From NCBI GenBank assembly GCA_963704815.1, contig CAVPHU010000009.1, forward strand, positions 1-15,624: 15,624 nucleotides of DNA. Reading direction: 5' to 3'. Below the pieces are notes generated by a model that saw only the letters and a list, made by a program, of their open reading frames with translations, was not told where the DNA came from and made no database searches. Positions 15,587-15,624 of the stretch are shown here, piece after piece. Source of the stretch: DATKWD01 sp963704815 (GTDB lineage: Bacteria > Actinomycetota > Acidimicrobiia > Acidimicrobiales > Salinilacustritrichaceae). Every line of letters starts with the position of its first letter. The first letter of the stretch is position 1. The position numbers and the translations under genes were made by a program.

Positions 15587-15624
15587 GCGCGGCTCGGTCG
15601 TACCTCGGGCTGGTGGCGTGCGGC

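Noticed and set aside
1..15624. CRISPR array, insertion sequence ends or transposase
   Set aside because: No regularly spaced long repeats and no transposase-like protein seen in any frame.

Overview
This is a high-GC window with actinobacterial style: GTG/TTG starts, ATGA gene overlaps, and start codons lying directly behind -10-like boxes. The gene set (LinB-like haloalkane dehalogenase, PhyH dioxygenase, amidohydrolase, SDRs, copper monooxygenase-like protein) would suit a heterotrophic actinobacterium, perhaps of the Acidimicrobiia. That placement is inference only.

Left part, 1 to about 3885, looks like accessory DNA. It begins with the C-terminal end of a large protein cut by the window edge. 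Next comes a minus-strand pair: an unrecognised protein of about 205 aa whose stop overlaps (ATGA) the start of an XRE-HTH/ImmA-type zinc protease regulator. Divergent from this pair, across a 148-bp intergenic region with a cluster of GTGCGA/TCGCAC half-sites, lies a plus-strand pair: a winged-helix plus minimal nucleotidyltransferase protein and a HEPN protein (HEPN-MNT toxin-antitoxin type). A 61-aa minus-strand ORF with a striking upstream operator-like repeat array follows. The region ends at 3862-3885 with a 24-base piece having the exact geometry of a tRNA 3' end (T-loop, T-stem 3' strand, acceptor 3' strand, discriminator, CCA) but no tRNA body. I read this as the distal att site of an element integrated in a tRNA gene further left.

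Right part, 3984 to the end, looks like ordinary chromosome. Plus strand: six-TM membrane protein, amidohydrolase-2 family protein, lipoprotein with an Fn3-like end, and two SDRs overlapping by ATGA. Minus strand, reading from 12880 down to 8617: TIGR03862-type flavoprotein, DUF1971-like cupin, a large membrane-anchored YceI + cytochrome c + copper monooxygenase fusion, and a DUF805 protein. Plus strand again: PhyH dioxygenase, LinB/DhaA-type haloalkane dehalogenase, a small membrane protein and a gamma-glutamylcyclotransferase-like protein. Several could serve breakdown of halogenated, hydroxylated or lipid-like substrates, but no complete pathway is visible.

A feature of the whole window is that many genes are broken by single-base shifts. 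In nearly every case adding or removing one base, often in a short homopolymer, restores a full-length family-like protein. About ten such sites plus one in-frame amber codon fall in the first 3.3 kb, and five fall in the remaining 12 kb. Sequencing or assembly error is the simplest explanation; decay of the left region is the alternative. Coordinates below span the frame-corrected genes, and each entry says where the frame changes.
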